DNA of 16,306 bases from CAZNGF01 sp964572855 (GTDB lineage: Bacteria > Bipolaricaulota > Bipolaricaulia > RBG-16-55-9 > JAJCYT01). The position numbers and the translations under genes are program-made. The DNA lies in contig CAZNGF010000060.1 of assembly GCA_964572855.1 (NCBI GenBank), positions 1 through 16,306 on the forward strand, written 5' to 3'. Each line of letters begins with the position of its first letter. The stretch's first letter is position 1. The notes under the pieces are model-generated. The model made no database searches, had not been told where the DNA came from, and saw nothing but the letters and a program-made list of their open reading frames with translations. Shown here piece by piece: positions 1 to 6,176 of this stretch.

Positions 1-1
1 C

Positions 2-1204
2 GAGGTCACGCACACCTACGACCAGGGCGGGGAATACACCGTCCGGATCACGGCCGCCGACGAGGCGGGCGAGTCCGACACCGCCGCGGTGCGCATCGAG
101 CTCAACCAACCGCCCGAGTCGGTGGCGCGCGCCCAGATCCAGCGCCGGGACGAGACGCTCCCCTACGTGAAGTCGGTCAGCGGCACGGCCCCCCTGGAAG
201 TGCAGTTCGAGGGGAGCCGCTCCTCGGACCCCGACGGCGAGCTCGAACGCTTCGCCTGGGACTTCGGCGACGGGGCGAGCAGCGACGAGGCCGACCCCGT
301 CCACACCTACAGCGAGGCCGGCCGCTACGAGGCCGTCCTGACAGTGACCGACGCCGAGGGCCTGAGCGACACCGACCGGGTCGTCGTGCGCCTGGAGGCC
401 CGACCCGTCCAAGTCACCGAGCTGATGGAGACCGAGGCCGAGGTGCCCGACTACGCGCTCATCGGCGGCTTCACGCTCTCGGGCCAGGCCAGCAACAAGC
501 GCGTGCTCTACCGCTACCGCCTCACCGGCGCCGGGCCGTGGGACGAGGACGAAATCCGCCTGGCGCTGCTGGACGCGCTGGCGCAACTGGCGGCCCAGCC
601 CGAGCTGAGCCAGATCACGCTCTACCTGTTCTCCGAGGAAAAGGACGGCTTCCTGGACCCCGGCGACTACGACCACTACTTGGGGATGGCCGAGTGGGAA
701 CGCCCCGAAGCGGTGTCGGGGACGCGCGCGCTCATGCGCCACGTGCTCGACAACGCCTCGACCCGCTTGAACCAGAGCTACCTGGACGGGAGCGCGATCG
801 CCGTGGTCGGCTACGAGTTGATCACGGTGGACCTGCAGGCGGACGACCCGCGCTGCGGCGCCATCTGCCAGACGTCGAACGGGACGCTGGTGCGGCTCAT
901 CCTACAGCCCGAAGACGAAACGGAGGCGGAGACCGGGGCGCCCCTGTGTCGCGAACACGCCCAGACCACGATCCAGGCCGTGCTGGACAGGGCGCTGGGC
1001 GCTCCGGGCGGCTACTGGCTCAACATCTACGAGGGGTCGGCGCAGTCCCGGGGCTTGGCCGTCGGGCTGCGGGCCGTGGACGTCGACATCGAGCAAATGC
1101 AATACGACAACCCGCTCCTGCTGGCCCGGCCGGACGGCTGGGAAATCGATTCGGACGCGCTCAAGCTCAGCTTCCTGCGGGAGCTGCCGGGGTGTGAGCA
1201 CTAA
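2..1204 (+). CDS. PKD-domain surface or secreted protein, 5'-truncated
   Basis: The reading frame is open from the first complete codon at base 2, so the true start lies upstream; about 400 residues are visible. The first ~32 residues are the tail of one PKD domain (HTYDQGGEYTVRITA, the usual last strands). A complete second PKD domain follows at about residues 63-132, with the hallmark WDFGDG and HTYSEAGRY motifs and a DPDG turn. PKD domains are extracellular Ig-like modules, so the protein is probably exported, but the signal peptide would be outside the window. The C-terminal ~270 residues match no family I recognise. They contain a few cysteines (one CGAIC pair), acidic stretches and no obvious membrane anchor. 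The gene ends in TAA and converges on the minus-strand genes beyond 1471. The PKD assignment is firm; the overall function is unknown. Confidence 0.85.
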   Translation, partial: EVTHTYDQGGEYTVRITAADEAGESDTAAVRIELNQPPESVARAQIQRRDETLPYVKSVSGTAPLEVQFEGSRSSDPDGELERFAWDFGDGASSDEADPVHTYSEAGRYEAVLTVTDAEGLSDTDRVVVRLEARPVQVTELMETEAEVPDYALIGGFTLSGQASNKRVLYRYRLTGAGPWDEDEIRLALLDALAQLAAQPELSQITLYLFSEEKDGFLDPGDYDHYLGMAEWERPEAVSGTRALMRHVLDNASTRLNQSYLDGSAIAVVGYELITVDLQADDPRCGAICQTSNGTLVRLILQPEDETEAETGAPLCREHAQTTIQAVLDRALGAPGGYWLNIYEGSAQSRGLAVGLRAVDVDIEQMQYDNPLLLARPDGWEIDSDALKLSFLRELPGCEH

Positions 1205-1231
1205 GAACGCCCGACAAAAGCTTCGCAAGCA

Positions 1232-1294
1232 CGTCATCCTGAGGCCGTGGCCGAAGGATCTCCCGCAACCGTGGGGGATGCTTCGCTTTCGGCT
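1232..1294. repeat. Degenerate palindromic intergenic repeat (REP-like)
   Basis: The left half starts GTCATCCTGAGG and continues through an internal hairpin (ATCCTGAGGCC / GGCCGAAGGAT, one mismatch). The right half, GGATGCTTCGCTTTCGGCTCA, is an imperfect reverse complement of the left half (TGAG..CCG..GAAG.ATCC). A C/G-rich loop (CCCGCAACCGTGGGG) separates the halves and can itself pair. The pattern resembles the widespread GTCATCCTGAGCGAAGCGAAGGAT palindromes of many bacterial chromosomes, known to me only as a pattern. It sits in a convergent spacer, as such elements usually do. Copy number cannot be judged from one window. Confidence 0.5.
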
Positions 1295-1365
1295 CACAAG
1301 AGGTTTGGCATTGAGGGGTAACTTGAAGAGAGGGAGAAGAGCTTGGCCTGGCCTGCAGACCATTG

Positions 1366-1449
1366 GGGAAAAATCCCGCCTCAGGAAACGGGCAAAACCC
1401 TTATGGCCAGTGGGTGCGGTCCCACCTTCGGTCGCGCCGTGCAGCGACC
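1366..1449. other. Cluster of four small hairpins in a convergent spacer
   Basis: Four consecutive exact stems occur: GGGA/TCCC (1366-1377), GGG/CCC around CAAAA (1390-1400), GTGGG/CCCAC around TGCGGT (1410-1425) and GGTCGC/GCGACC around GCCGTGCA (1430-1449). The spacer is less GC-rich than its surroundings. No stem is followed by a T-run on either strand, so none is a standard intrinsic terminator. The position between the 3' ends of two convergent genes suggests transcript ends or a decayed repeat. I could not match it to a riboswitch, RNase P, SRP, tmRNA or 6S RNA. A short structured RNA is possible but unsupported. Confidence 0.3.
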
Positions 1450-1471
1450 AAGCTCTTCGGTCAAGGAGGTG

Positions 1472-1705
1472 TTACCCATCTTGTCGTATCAGTTCGGTCA
1501 ATGATTTCGTCTGCCAATCCTTCTTCACCCATTTGTGGTGCCCGGCCCGCGCCGTCCGCTCGTCCTCGTAGCGATCCAGCGAGGCGACCCGTCCGTTGTC
1601 GCTGAGGCGCACGTAGGTCAGGTAGTGGTCGCCGAACTGCGCGGTCTCCATGACCCCCTGCTCGACCTCCGTGCGCAGGATGAATTCGCTCTGTCCTTGC
1701 TCCAT
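1472..1705 (-). CDS. Small hypothetical protein, 77 aa
   Basis: The ATG at 1705 is preceded by GAGAGGG with a 4-base gap, which favours it over a longer reading beginning at 1750. The 77-residue product has no signal peptide, membrane helix or cysteine. It is soluble and charged, with a core reading YLTYVRLSDNGRVASLDRY, then an ARAGHHKW segment and a lysine-rich end. Strand-like alternation followed by a helix suggests a compact alpha/beta fold. I do not recognise the family, although the 'RVASLDRYEDE..ARAGH' pattern looks conserved rather than random. It lies 171 bases downstream of the STAS-like/winged-helix gene on the same strand and may be the last gene of that transcript. No gene or clear terminator is visible in the 1706-1876 gap. 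Confidence 0.7.
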   Translation of the reverse strand: MEQGQSEFILRTEVEQGVMETAQFGDHYLTYVRLSDNGRVASLDRYEDERTARAGHHKWVKKDWQTKSLTELIRQDG

Positions 1706-1876
1706 ATCGCCCTCTCGCTCGGCTGATGCATGCCTCGCGTTCATGGTCACGCGCCGGGGGCCCGTCCACCAGCCCGACGGTCAGGCGGGCGCGAGAACCA
1801 CACGACGCCGACGGCGGACAAACGCGTCTTGGCAAGTGGAAGGGGGAAACCGCGCGGAGGAGCGGCCGGGCATCGC

Positions 1877-2434
1877 CTAAGCCAGCAGCGAGAGGTAGCG
1901 GAACTGGCGCCCGCCGCCGCGCACCGGGCGCCGATAGGGCTCGCGTCCGATGAGGCAGAGCTTGTAGAGCGCGGAGAGCTTGGTGCTGGCCTCGTTGATG
2001 GTTTCGTAGTGCATCGATTCGAACAGCTCGCGCGCCGTGATCTCGCCTTGCTCGTTGATGACGGCCAAGGCGTCGCGGTAGCTTGAGATCAGGTCGCCCA
2101 GCACGGTCCAGTCGGATCCGTCCTGGCTCAAGACGGCCTTGTCCCCCACCGAGAGCGCGGCCTCGACGTTTTCGCGGTGCTGGGGCTTGAGCCCGACCAG
2201 CACCAGGAAGCGATCCGGGTACTCGCCGGCCTGCAGGCGCGCCAGCACCTTGACCACCAGCTCGTCGGCGCAGGAGACGTCGACGAACTCGACGGCCGAG
2301 AAGTCGAGCGCCAGGGCCTCGTTTTCGTCCAGCGCGCCCAGTTTGTCGCAGATGGCTTCCTTGAGGCGCGTGCCCTCGTCCCGGCCGATCAGAAAGCCCG
2401 ACTCCGGTTGCAGTGGGCAGTTGACATGTTTCAT
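1877..2434 (-). CDS. STAS-like domain protein with C-terminal winged helix
   Basis: The product is 185 residues. The ATG at 2434 has a strong GGAG six bases upstream and overlaps the stop of the ATPase gene as ATGA, which implies translational coupling. Residues ~10-105 look like a STAS-like domain (DUF4325-type): 'LALDFSAVEFVDVSCADEL' resembles the strand-turn-helix that holds the phosphorylated serine in anti-sigma antagonists, making Ser54 the candidate site. Residues ~115-183 look like a winged helix: 'GEITARELFESMHYETINEA' as the helix-turn-helix, then a hairpin wing with RGGGRQFRY. Classical partner-switch antagonists are single STAS domains that titrate an anti-sigma kinase; here the output appears to be DNA binding. 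Domain calls rest on pattern reading, and no function is demonstrated for this pair. Confidence 0.75.
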   Translation of the reverse strand: MKHVNCPLQPESGFLIGRDEGTRLKEAICDKLGALDENEALALDFSAVEFVDVSCADELVVKVLARLQAGEYPDRFLVLVGLKPQHRENVEAALSVGDKAVLSQDGSDWTVLGDLISSYRDALAVINEQGEITARELFESMHYETINEASTKLSALYKLCLIGREPYRRPVRGGGRQFRYLSLLA

Positions 2435-3375
2435 GCGTTCTCCTTTTTTCCCTCGGGCGCCACCCGGCGCAACAGAATGCCGATCTGGGTTCCAATGAAG
2501 GTCGTGTGCTGCTTGAGCGTGTGGACCTCGCGCTGACGTCTGCGGCCGCGCACGAGCACCTTGCAGCGGCCCGTGCGGATGTTGAGGATGCCGCGCTGGC
2601 GCTCGACGATCTCGCACACGCGCGCCAGCCCGAGCCCGCGGTGCTGCCGGGCCGACACCCCCGGCTCCAGCGCGCGCAGGACCAGCGAGGCGTCGTCCAG
2701 GTCCGCGTACTGCGACCGCAGGCTCTTGGGGATGCCCACGCCCAGGTCCATGACCGCGAACTTGACGGTGTCCTTGTAGGCCTGCATCGCGATGAAGCCG
2801 CGCACACGCCCGCCCGGCGCGCTGTGGTCGTAGATGTTGGTGCACAGCTCGCTGAGCGCCGTGATGAAGCGCGCGGCCTGCACCGCGTCGTAGTTGAAGT
2901 CGCGCACCAGCACGGCGTGGGTGTGGATGGCGATCTCCTTGAGCAGCCGGCTCTGGGCCTCGCGCTCGCCCGGCAGGCGCGTGATGGGCAGGTAGCGGTA
3001 GCGCGAGGCGATCGCCGGGGCGTCCTCCAAGTCCCCCTTGACCGTGGCCAGCTCGGACACCGCGGCCGGCAGGCCGATGTGGCCGAGCCACGTGTTGCGC
3101 CGGCGTTGCCGCCGTGCGTCGGCCAGCAGGATCTCGATGGGCAACGGCGAGTAGTCCCAAAGCACCTCGCACAGCAACACGACGCCGAGCGCGCCGTAGG
3201 GGTTGCCCCAGGACACCGAGCGCAAATCCAGCAGCACCCGGTCCAGCTCGCTCAGGCTCTTGCGCTGGAACAGGTGGACGAACTGCGGCAGCAGCTCGGA
3301 GTCGAAGGCGCGGTCGTTGAGCTCCGAGGACTTGGCCCGGATCACGAACGTGCGCTCGGCGTGCGTCGTAGCCAT
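2431..3375 (-). CDS. GHKL ATPase / kinase-like regulator with N-terminal STAS-like region
   Basis: The product is 314 residues. Residues ~25-110 resemble a degenerate STAS fold ('RVLLDLRSVSWGNPYGALGV'). Residues ~145-305 are a HATPase (GHKL) domain: N-box ELCTNIYDH with Glu176 and Asn180, G1 box DLGVGIP with Asp210, G2 box RGLGLARV (246-253), and a closing GTQIGILL strand. There is no histidine-phosphotransfer dimerisation domain or membrane segment. It is therefore not a typical sensor kinase; it is closer to the anti-sigma serine kinase class (RsbW/SpoIIAB-like) or to stand-alone GHKL ATPases. The ATGA overlap with the STAS/winged-helix gene suggests that protein is its partner. No sigma-factor gene is nearby. 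No Shine-Dalgarno precedes the ATG, and an AT-rich promoter abuts it, so the transcript may be leaderless. Confidence 0.8.
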   Translation of the reverse strand: MATTHAERTFVIRAKSSELNDRAFDSELLPQFVHLFQRKSLSELDRVLLDLRSVSWGNPYGALGVVLLCEVLWDYSPLPIEILLADARRQRRRNTWLGHIGLPAAVSELATVKGDLEDAPAIASRYRYLPITRLPGEREAQSRLLKEIAIHTHAVLVRDFNYDAVQAARFITALSELCTNIYDHSAPGGRVRGFIAMQAYKDTVKFAVMDLGVGIPKSLRSQYADLDDASLVLRALEPGVSARQHRGLGLARVCEIVERQRGILNIRTGRCKVLVRGRRRQREVHTLKQHTTFIGTQIGILLRRVAPEGKKENA

Positions 3376-3382
3376 GGATAAT

Positions 3383-3412
3383 ACAATATCGCAACTTCAT
3401 ATTTGTGTCCAA
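3383..3412 (-). promoter_or_regulatory. Candidate promoter for the ATPase/STAS genes
   Basis: On the minus strand, TTGGAC (3412-3407) and TATTGT (3388-3383) are 18 bases apart, inside a short AT-rich island that stands out from the GC-rich surroundings. An alternative -10, TATTAT, lies at 3383-3378. With the first -10, transcription would begin at or within a few bases of the ATG at 3375, leaving no room for a ribosome-binding site. Confidence 0.45.
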
Positions 3413-3458
3413 CCGGGGCGGGCGTCTGTGGCGTGGGACACATGCGGATGCGTCCGCG

Positions 3459-4133
3459 TCACCCGCGGCGAGCTTGGAGCAAACACGCCGCCAGGTGCAG
3501 GTCGAACGGCGTGGTGACTTTCAGGTTGGTCGGATCACCTGGCACGAGCCGGGCGGGAACCCGACCGTAACGGGCCACGGCGCTTGCGTCGTCGCTGAAG
3601 ACGTCGCCGGCGGCCTCGGCGCGCTCCAGGCTGCGCAACAACAGCGCGCGCTCGAAACCCTGTGGCGTTTGCGCCAAGTAAAGATCGTCCCGGTCAGGGG
3701 AGTCGACCACGCTCCCCCCGGCGTCGGCGCGCTTGAGGCTGTCGCGCACGGGGACGCCCGGCACGGCCGCGCCGTGCGCGGCCGCCGCGGCCAGCATGCG
3801 GTCGATCAGGGCGCGCGGGACGAAGGGGCGCGCGCCGTCGTGGACCAGCACGAGCGGCGCCTCCGCGCGCGCGGCGTGCAACCCGCTGAGCGCCGAAGCC
3901 TGCCGCGTCGCGCCGCCCACGGCCAGGCGCAACGGTTTGTCCAGACCGAGTCGGGAGGCGACTTCGCGCTCGAACACCGCGTCCTCGCCCGCGGCCAGGA
4001 CGACGACCAGCTCGCACACGCCCGGGTGGGCGTCGAAAGCCTGGAGCGCGTGGGCCAGCACGGGCCGGCCGGCCAGTTCGAGAAAGACCTTGTTGCGCGC
4101 GGCGCCCATGCGCCGGCCCGCGCCGGCAGCCAC
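3459..4133 (-). CDS. ispD: 2-C-methyl-D-erythritol 4-phosphate cytidylyltransferase (IspD)
   Basis: IspD joins CTP to MEP, giving CDP-ME in the MEP isoprenoid pathway in the cytosol. Family motifs are clear: AAGAGRRMG nucleotide loop, NKVFLEL with the active-site lysine, VHDGARPF, QTPQGF, SDDASAV, and the C-terminal NLKVTTPFDL with its conserved lysine. Coordinates use the GTG at 4133, the only ordinary start codon available. That start omits the first beta strand, which is encoded just upstream (residues A-I-L-V before AAG). No ATG, GTG or TTG exists in frame between 4133 and the in-frame TGA near 4234. An ATC at 4169-4167, four bases after AGGAG, would give 236 residues, the usual IspD length, and would overlap the PIN/TRAM stop by 8 bases. 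IspF, the frequent neighbour, is not adjacent. The function is near certain; the start is not. Confidence 0.93.
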   Translation of the reverse strand: MAAGAGRRMGAARNKVFLELAGRPVLAHALQAFDAHPGVCELVVVLAAGEDAVFEREVASRLGLDKPLRLAVGGATRQASALSGLHAARAEAPLVLVHDGARPFVPRALIDRMLAAAAAHGAAVPGVPVRDSLKRADAGGSVVDSPDRDDLYLAQTPQGFERALLLRSLERAEAAGDVFSDDASAVARYGRVPARLVPGDPTNLKVTTPFDLHLAACLLQARRG

Positions 4134-4161
4134 CAGGATCGCGCTAGCTCGGGGGGCCGCG

Positions 4162-5178
4162 TCAGCGATTGCGCTCCTCGCCCTTGAGCCGGACGAACAG
4201 CATCTTGCCCGCGTCGGTCTGGAGCATGCTGTTGACCACGACGCTCACGGACTGGCCGATGAAGCGCCGGCCGTTTTCGACCACGACCATGGTGCCGTCG
4301 TCGAGGTAACCGATGCCCTGGCCGATCTCCTCGCCCCGGTCGATGATCTCGACCTCGAGGTCCTCGCCCGGCAGGTAGCGCGGCTTGACGGCGTTGGCCA
4401 GCTCGTTGATGTTCAAGACCTTGATCCCTTCGACCTTGGCCACCTTGTTGAGGTTGAAGTCGGTCGTGACCAGGTCGCCCCGCAGCGATTTGGCCAGCTC
4501 GATCAGCTTGCGGTCCACGTCCGGGTGGTCGGGGAAATCGTGGTCGCTCGTTTCGAGCTGCACTTGCGGGGAGCGGCGCAGCTCGCCCAGGATGTCCAGG
4601 CCGCGGCGTCCCTTGCGCCGGCGCAGCGGCTCGGAAGAATCCGCGATCGTGTGCAGCTCGCGCAGCACGAAGTGGGGCAGGACGAGCGTGCCCTCGACGA
4701 AGCCGGTCTCGACCAGCTCGCCGATGCGCCCGTCGATGAGCACGCTGGTGTCCAGCAGCTTGGGCGAGCCGCCGGGGCGGGCGCGCTCGTCGCCGGCCCA
4801 GAGCTTGCGCCATTCGATCGGCCCGCGCGCCCCGAGCGCGAACCCGCCCAGCACCCCCAGCGCGATCGCGACCCCGCCCAGTTGGCCCAAGGCGTCGTAG
4901 GAACCCAGCGCGACCTCGAGGCCGAAGAACAGCAACCCCCCGCTGGCGCCGCCGGCCAGCGCCAGCAGGATCCGCTGCCACCAGCGCCGCAGCGCCTCGC
5001 CGTCCGCGCCGGGGCGGCGCAGCCACCACCACAGCGGCAAGCTCAGCCCCAGCCCGACGAGCGCGCCCAGGGCGGCGTTGAGCTCACGGGGCATCCAGCC
5101 GGCCGGAAGGGGCACCCAGGGACGCTGCCAGGCCGAAACCGCGCTCAAAAGCGTGATGAAAGCGACGAGCCAAGCCAT
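4162..5178 (-). CDS. PIN/TRAM-domain membrane protein (YacL family)
   Basis: The product is 338 residues from the ATG at 5178, preceded by GAGAGGAGG with good spacing; longer readings upstream run into the divergent promoter region. Four hydrophobic helices (~1-17, 34-53, 68-90, 98-117) are followed by a PIN nuclease-like domain at ~139-262 (LLDTSVLIDGR, with Asp143, Asp149, Glu174, Asp222 and Asp240 as likely metal ligands). A TRAM RNA-binding domain occupies ~270-333. This is the standard YacL architecture. In Bacillus and many other bacteria the gene also sits directly before ispD, as here. The PIN acidic residues appear intact, so a membrane-tethered RNase role is plausible, though the family substrate is not settled. 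The stop overlaps or abuts the ispD start region. Confidence 0.9.
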   Translation of the reverse strand: MAWLVAFITLLSAVSAWQRPWVPLPAGWMPRELNAALGALVGLGLSLPLWWWLRRPGADGEALRRWWQRILLALAGGASGGLLFFGLEVALGSYDALGQLGGVAIALGVLGGFALGARGPIEWRKLWAGDERARPGGSPKLLDTSVLIDGRIGELVETGFVEGTLVLPHFVLRELHTIADSSEPLRRRKGRRGLDILGELRRSPQVQLETSDHDFPDHPDVDRKLIELAKSLRGDLVTTDFNLNKVAKVEGIKVLNINELANAVKPRYLPGEDLEVEIIDRGEEIGQGIGYLDDGTMVVVENGRRFIGQSVSVVVNSMLQTDAGKMLFVRLKGEERNR

Positions 5179-5220
5179 GCACCGCCTCCTCTCCAGAGCG
5201 CTTGCCAAGGCGACGGGGTC

Positions 5221-5249
5221 ATCATAGCCCATGCTTGACAGGAGAACAA
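5221..5249 (-). promoter_or_regulatory. Candidate promoter for the PIN/TRAM-ispD operon
   Basis: On the minus strand, TTGTTC (5249-5244) and TATGAT (5226-5221) are separated by 17 bases. The -10 matches consensus at five of six positions; the -35 matches at three. It lies about 40 bases upstream of the ATG at 5178 and overlaps the divergent prmC promoter. Confidence 0.45.
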
Positions 5250-5264
5250 CAGGTTTGCTAAGCT
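5235..5264 (+). promoter_or_regulatory. Candidate promoter for prmC-ftsE-ftsX
   Basis: A perfect TTGACA (5235-5240) is followed after 18 bases by TAAGCT (5259-5264), preceded by TGC as in an extended -10. The start codon is at 5292, with GGAGAGGG between. The -35 falls inside the spacer of the opposing promoter, so the two may exclude each other. Confidence 0.5.
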
Positions 5265-5291
5265 CTTCTCGAACTGGAGAGGGTTCCGACC

Positions 5292-6176
5292 TTGAGCACA
5301 TCGTGGACGATTCGATCGGCTTTGAAGTGGGCCCATGCCCAGTTGCGACGGGAGGGGGTGGACGAGGCGCGCTTGGCGGCCGAGGCCTTGCTCGCACACG
5401 CCTTGGAGACCGAACGGCTCGCGCTCTATCTGCACCCGGAGCGGGACGTGTCCGCCGAGATCGTGGATCGCTTCCAGGCGCTGATCGAACGGCGCGGCCG
5501 CGGGACGCCGGTGCAGCACTTGGTCGGCGAGGTCTCGTTCATGGGCCATCCCCTGAACGTCAACGGGACGGCGCTCATCCCGCGCTTTGAGACCGAGCAG
5601 TTGGTCGAGCGCGCGCTGGAGCGCCTGCCCGCCACCGAGGGCGCCCGCTTCCTGGACGCCGGCACGGGCAGCGGCGCGATCGCGATCGCGCTGGCCAAGG
5701 CGCGCCCCGACGCGACCGGCGTGGCACTGGACCGCTCGGTCAAAGCGCTCGAACTGGCCCGCCGCAACGCCAAGCGCAACGGGGTCGAGGACCGGCTGTC
5801 GTTTGTGGAGGGGGATTGGCTGGACGGCGTCGAGGGGACGTTTCACCTGATCGTGTCCAATCCGCCTTACGTGCGGCACGAGGCCCTGGCGGGGCTGGCA
5901 CCCGAGGTGCGCCACGACCCGCCGGAGGCGCTGGACGGCGGACCCGACGGGCTCGACGCCTTCCGGGCGCTCGTCCCGCAGGCCGCGGCGCGCTTGGCGC
6001 CGGGCGGATGGCTGGCGCTGGAAATCGGGCAGGATCAGGGACCCGCGGTCCGCGCGTTGCTGGAGAGGACGGGGTACGCGGCGGTGAGCGTCTGGCCGGA
6101 CCTGTCGGGAGTCGACCGGTTCGCCGAGGCGCGCTGGGAGGGACGATGTCACGGATCATCCAAGTCTCGGAGCTGA
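5292..6176 (+). CDS. prmC: Release factor glutamine methyltransferase PrmC (HemK)
   Basis: PrmC N5-methylates the glutamine of the GGQ motif in release factors RF1 and RF2, using SAM. The product is 294 residues, the usual length. An N-terminal helical substrate-recognition domain (residues 1-~85) leads to IPRFETE (96-102, where the family usually has RP[DE]TE). SAM motif I is FLDAGTGSG (120-128) and the catalytic NPPY is at 190-193. The TTG start follows GGAGAGGG by about eight bases and the family N-terminus aligns there. Its last 31 bases overlap the ftsE-like gene in another frame; the C-terminal CHGSSKSRS is a by-product of this overlap. It leads a plus-strand operon. Confidence 0.93.
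   Translation: MSTSWTIRSALKWAHAQLRREGVDEARLAAEALLAHALETERLALYLHPERDVSAEIVDRFQALIERRGRGTPVQHLVGEVSFMGHPLNVNGTALIPRFETEQLVERALERLPATEGARFLDAGTGSGAIAIALAKARPDATGVALDRSVKALELARRNAKRNGVEDRLSFVEGDWLDGVEGTFHLIVSNPPYVRHEALAGLAPEVRHDPPEALDGGPDGLDAFRALVPQAAARLAPGGWLALEIGQDQGPAVRALLERTGYAAVSVWPDLSGVDRFAEARWEGRCHGSSKSRS

Noticed and set aside
1340..1471. Possible riboswitch or structured RNA
   Set aside because: Compared from memory with c-di-GMP, TPP, SAM, FMN, glycine, ZTP and guanidine classes and with RNase P, SRP, tmRNA and 6S; conserved cores are absent. It also lies at the 3' ends of both flanking genes.
1194..1605. Two small plus-strand frames after the PKD gene
   Set aside because: They run through the palindromic repeat and hairpin region into the antisense of the 77-aa gene; no ribosome-binding site.
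2506..3381. Plus-strand frame antisense to the GHKL ATPase
   Set aside because: Shadow of GC-rich codon bias; the product is rich in A/R/H/L with no motifs, whereas the minus strand carries clear N, G1 and G2 boxes.
1877..3412. 511-codon minus-strand frame starting at 3412
   Set aside because: Only its last 185 codons are the STAS-like/winged-helix gene. The upstream part is out of frame with the ATPase and reads as low-complexity R/A/G/P.
3733..5238. 501-codon plus-strand frame across ispD and the PIN/TRAM gene
   Set aside because: Spans two recognised minus-strand genes; low-complexity translation.
5179..5397. N-terminal extension of the PIN/TRAM gene to 5397
   Set aside because: It runs through the divergent promoters into prmC; the ATG at 5178 has GAGAGGAGG and starts directly at the first membrane helix.
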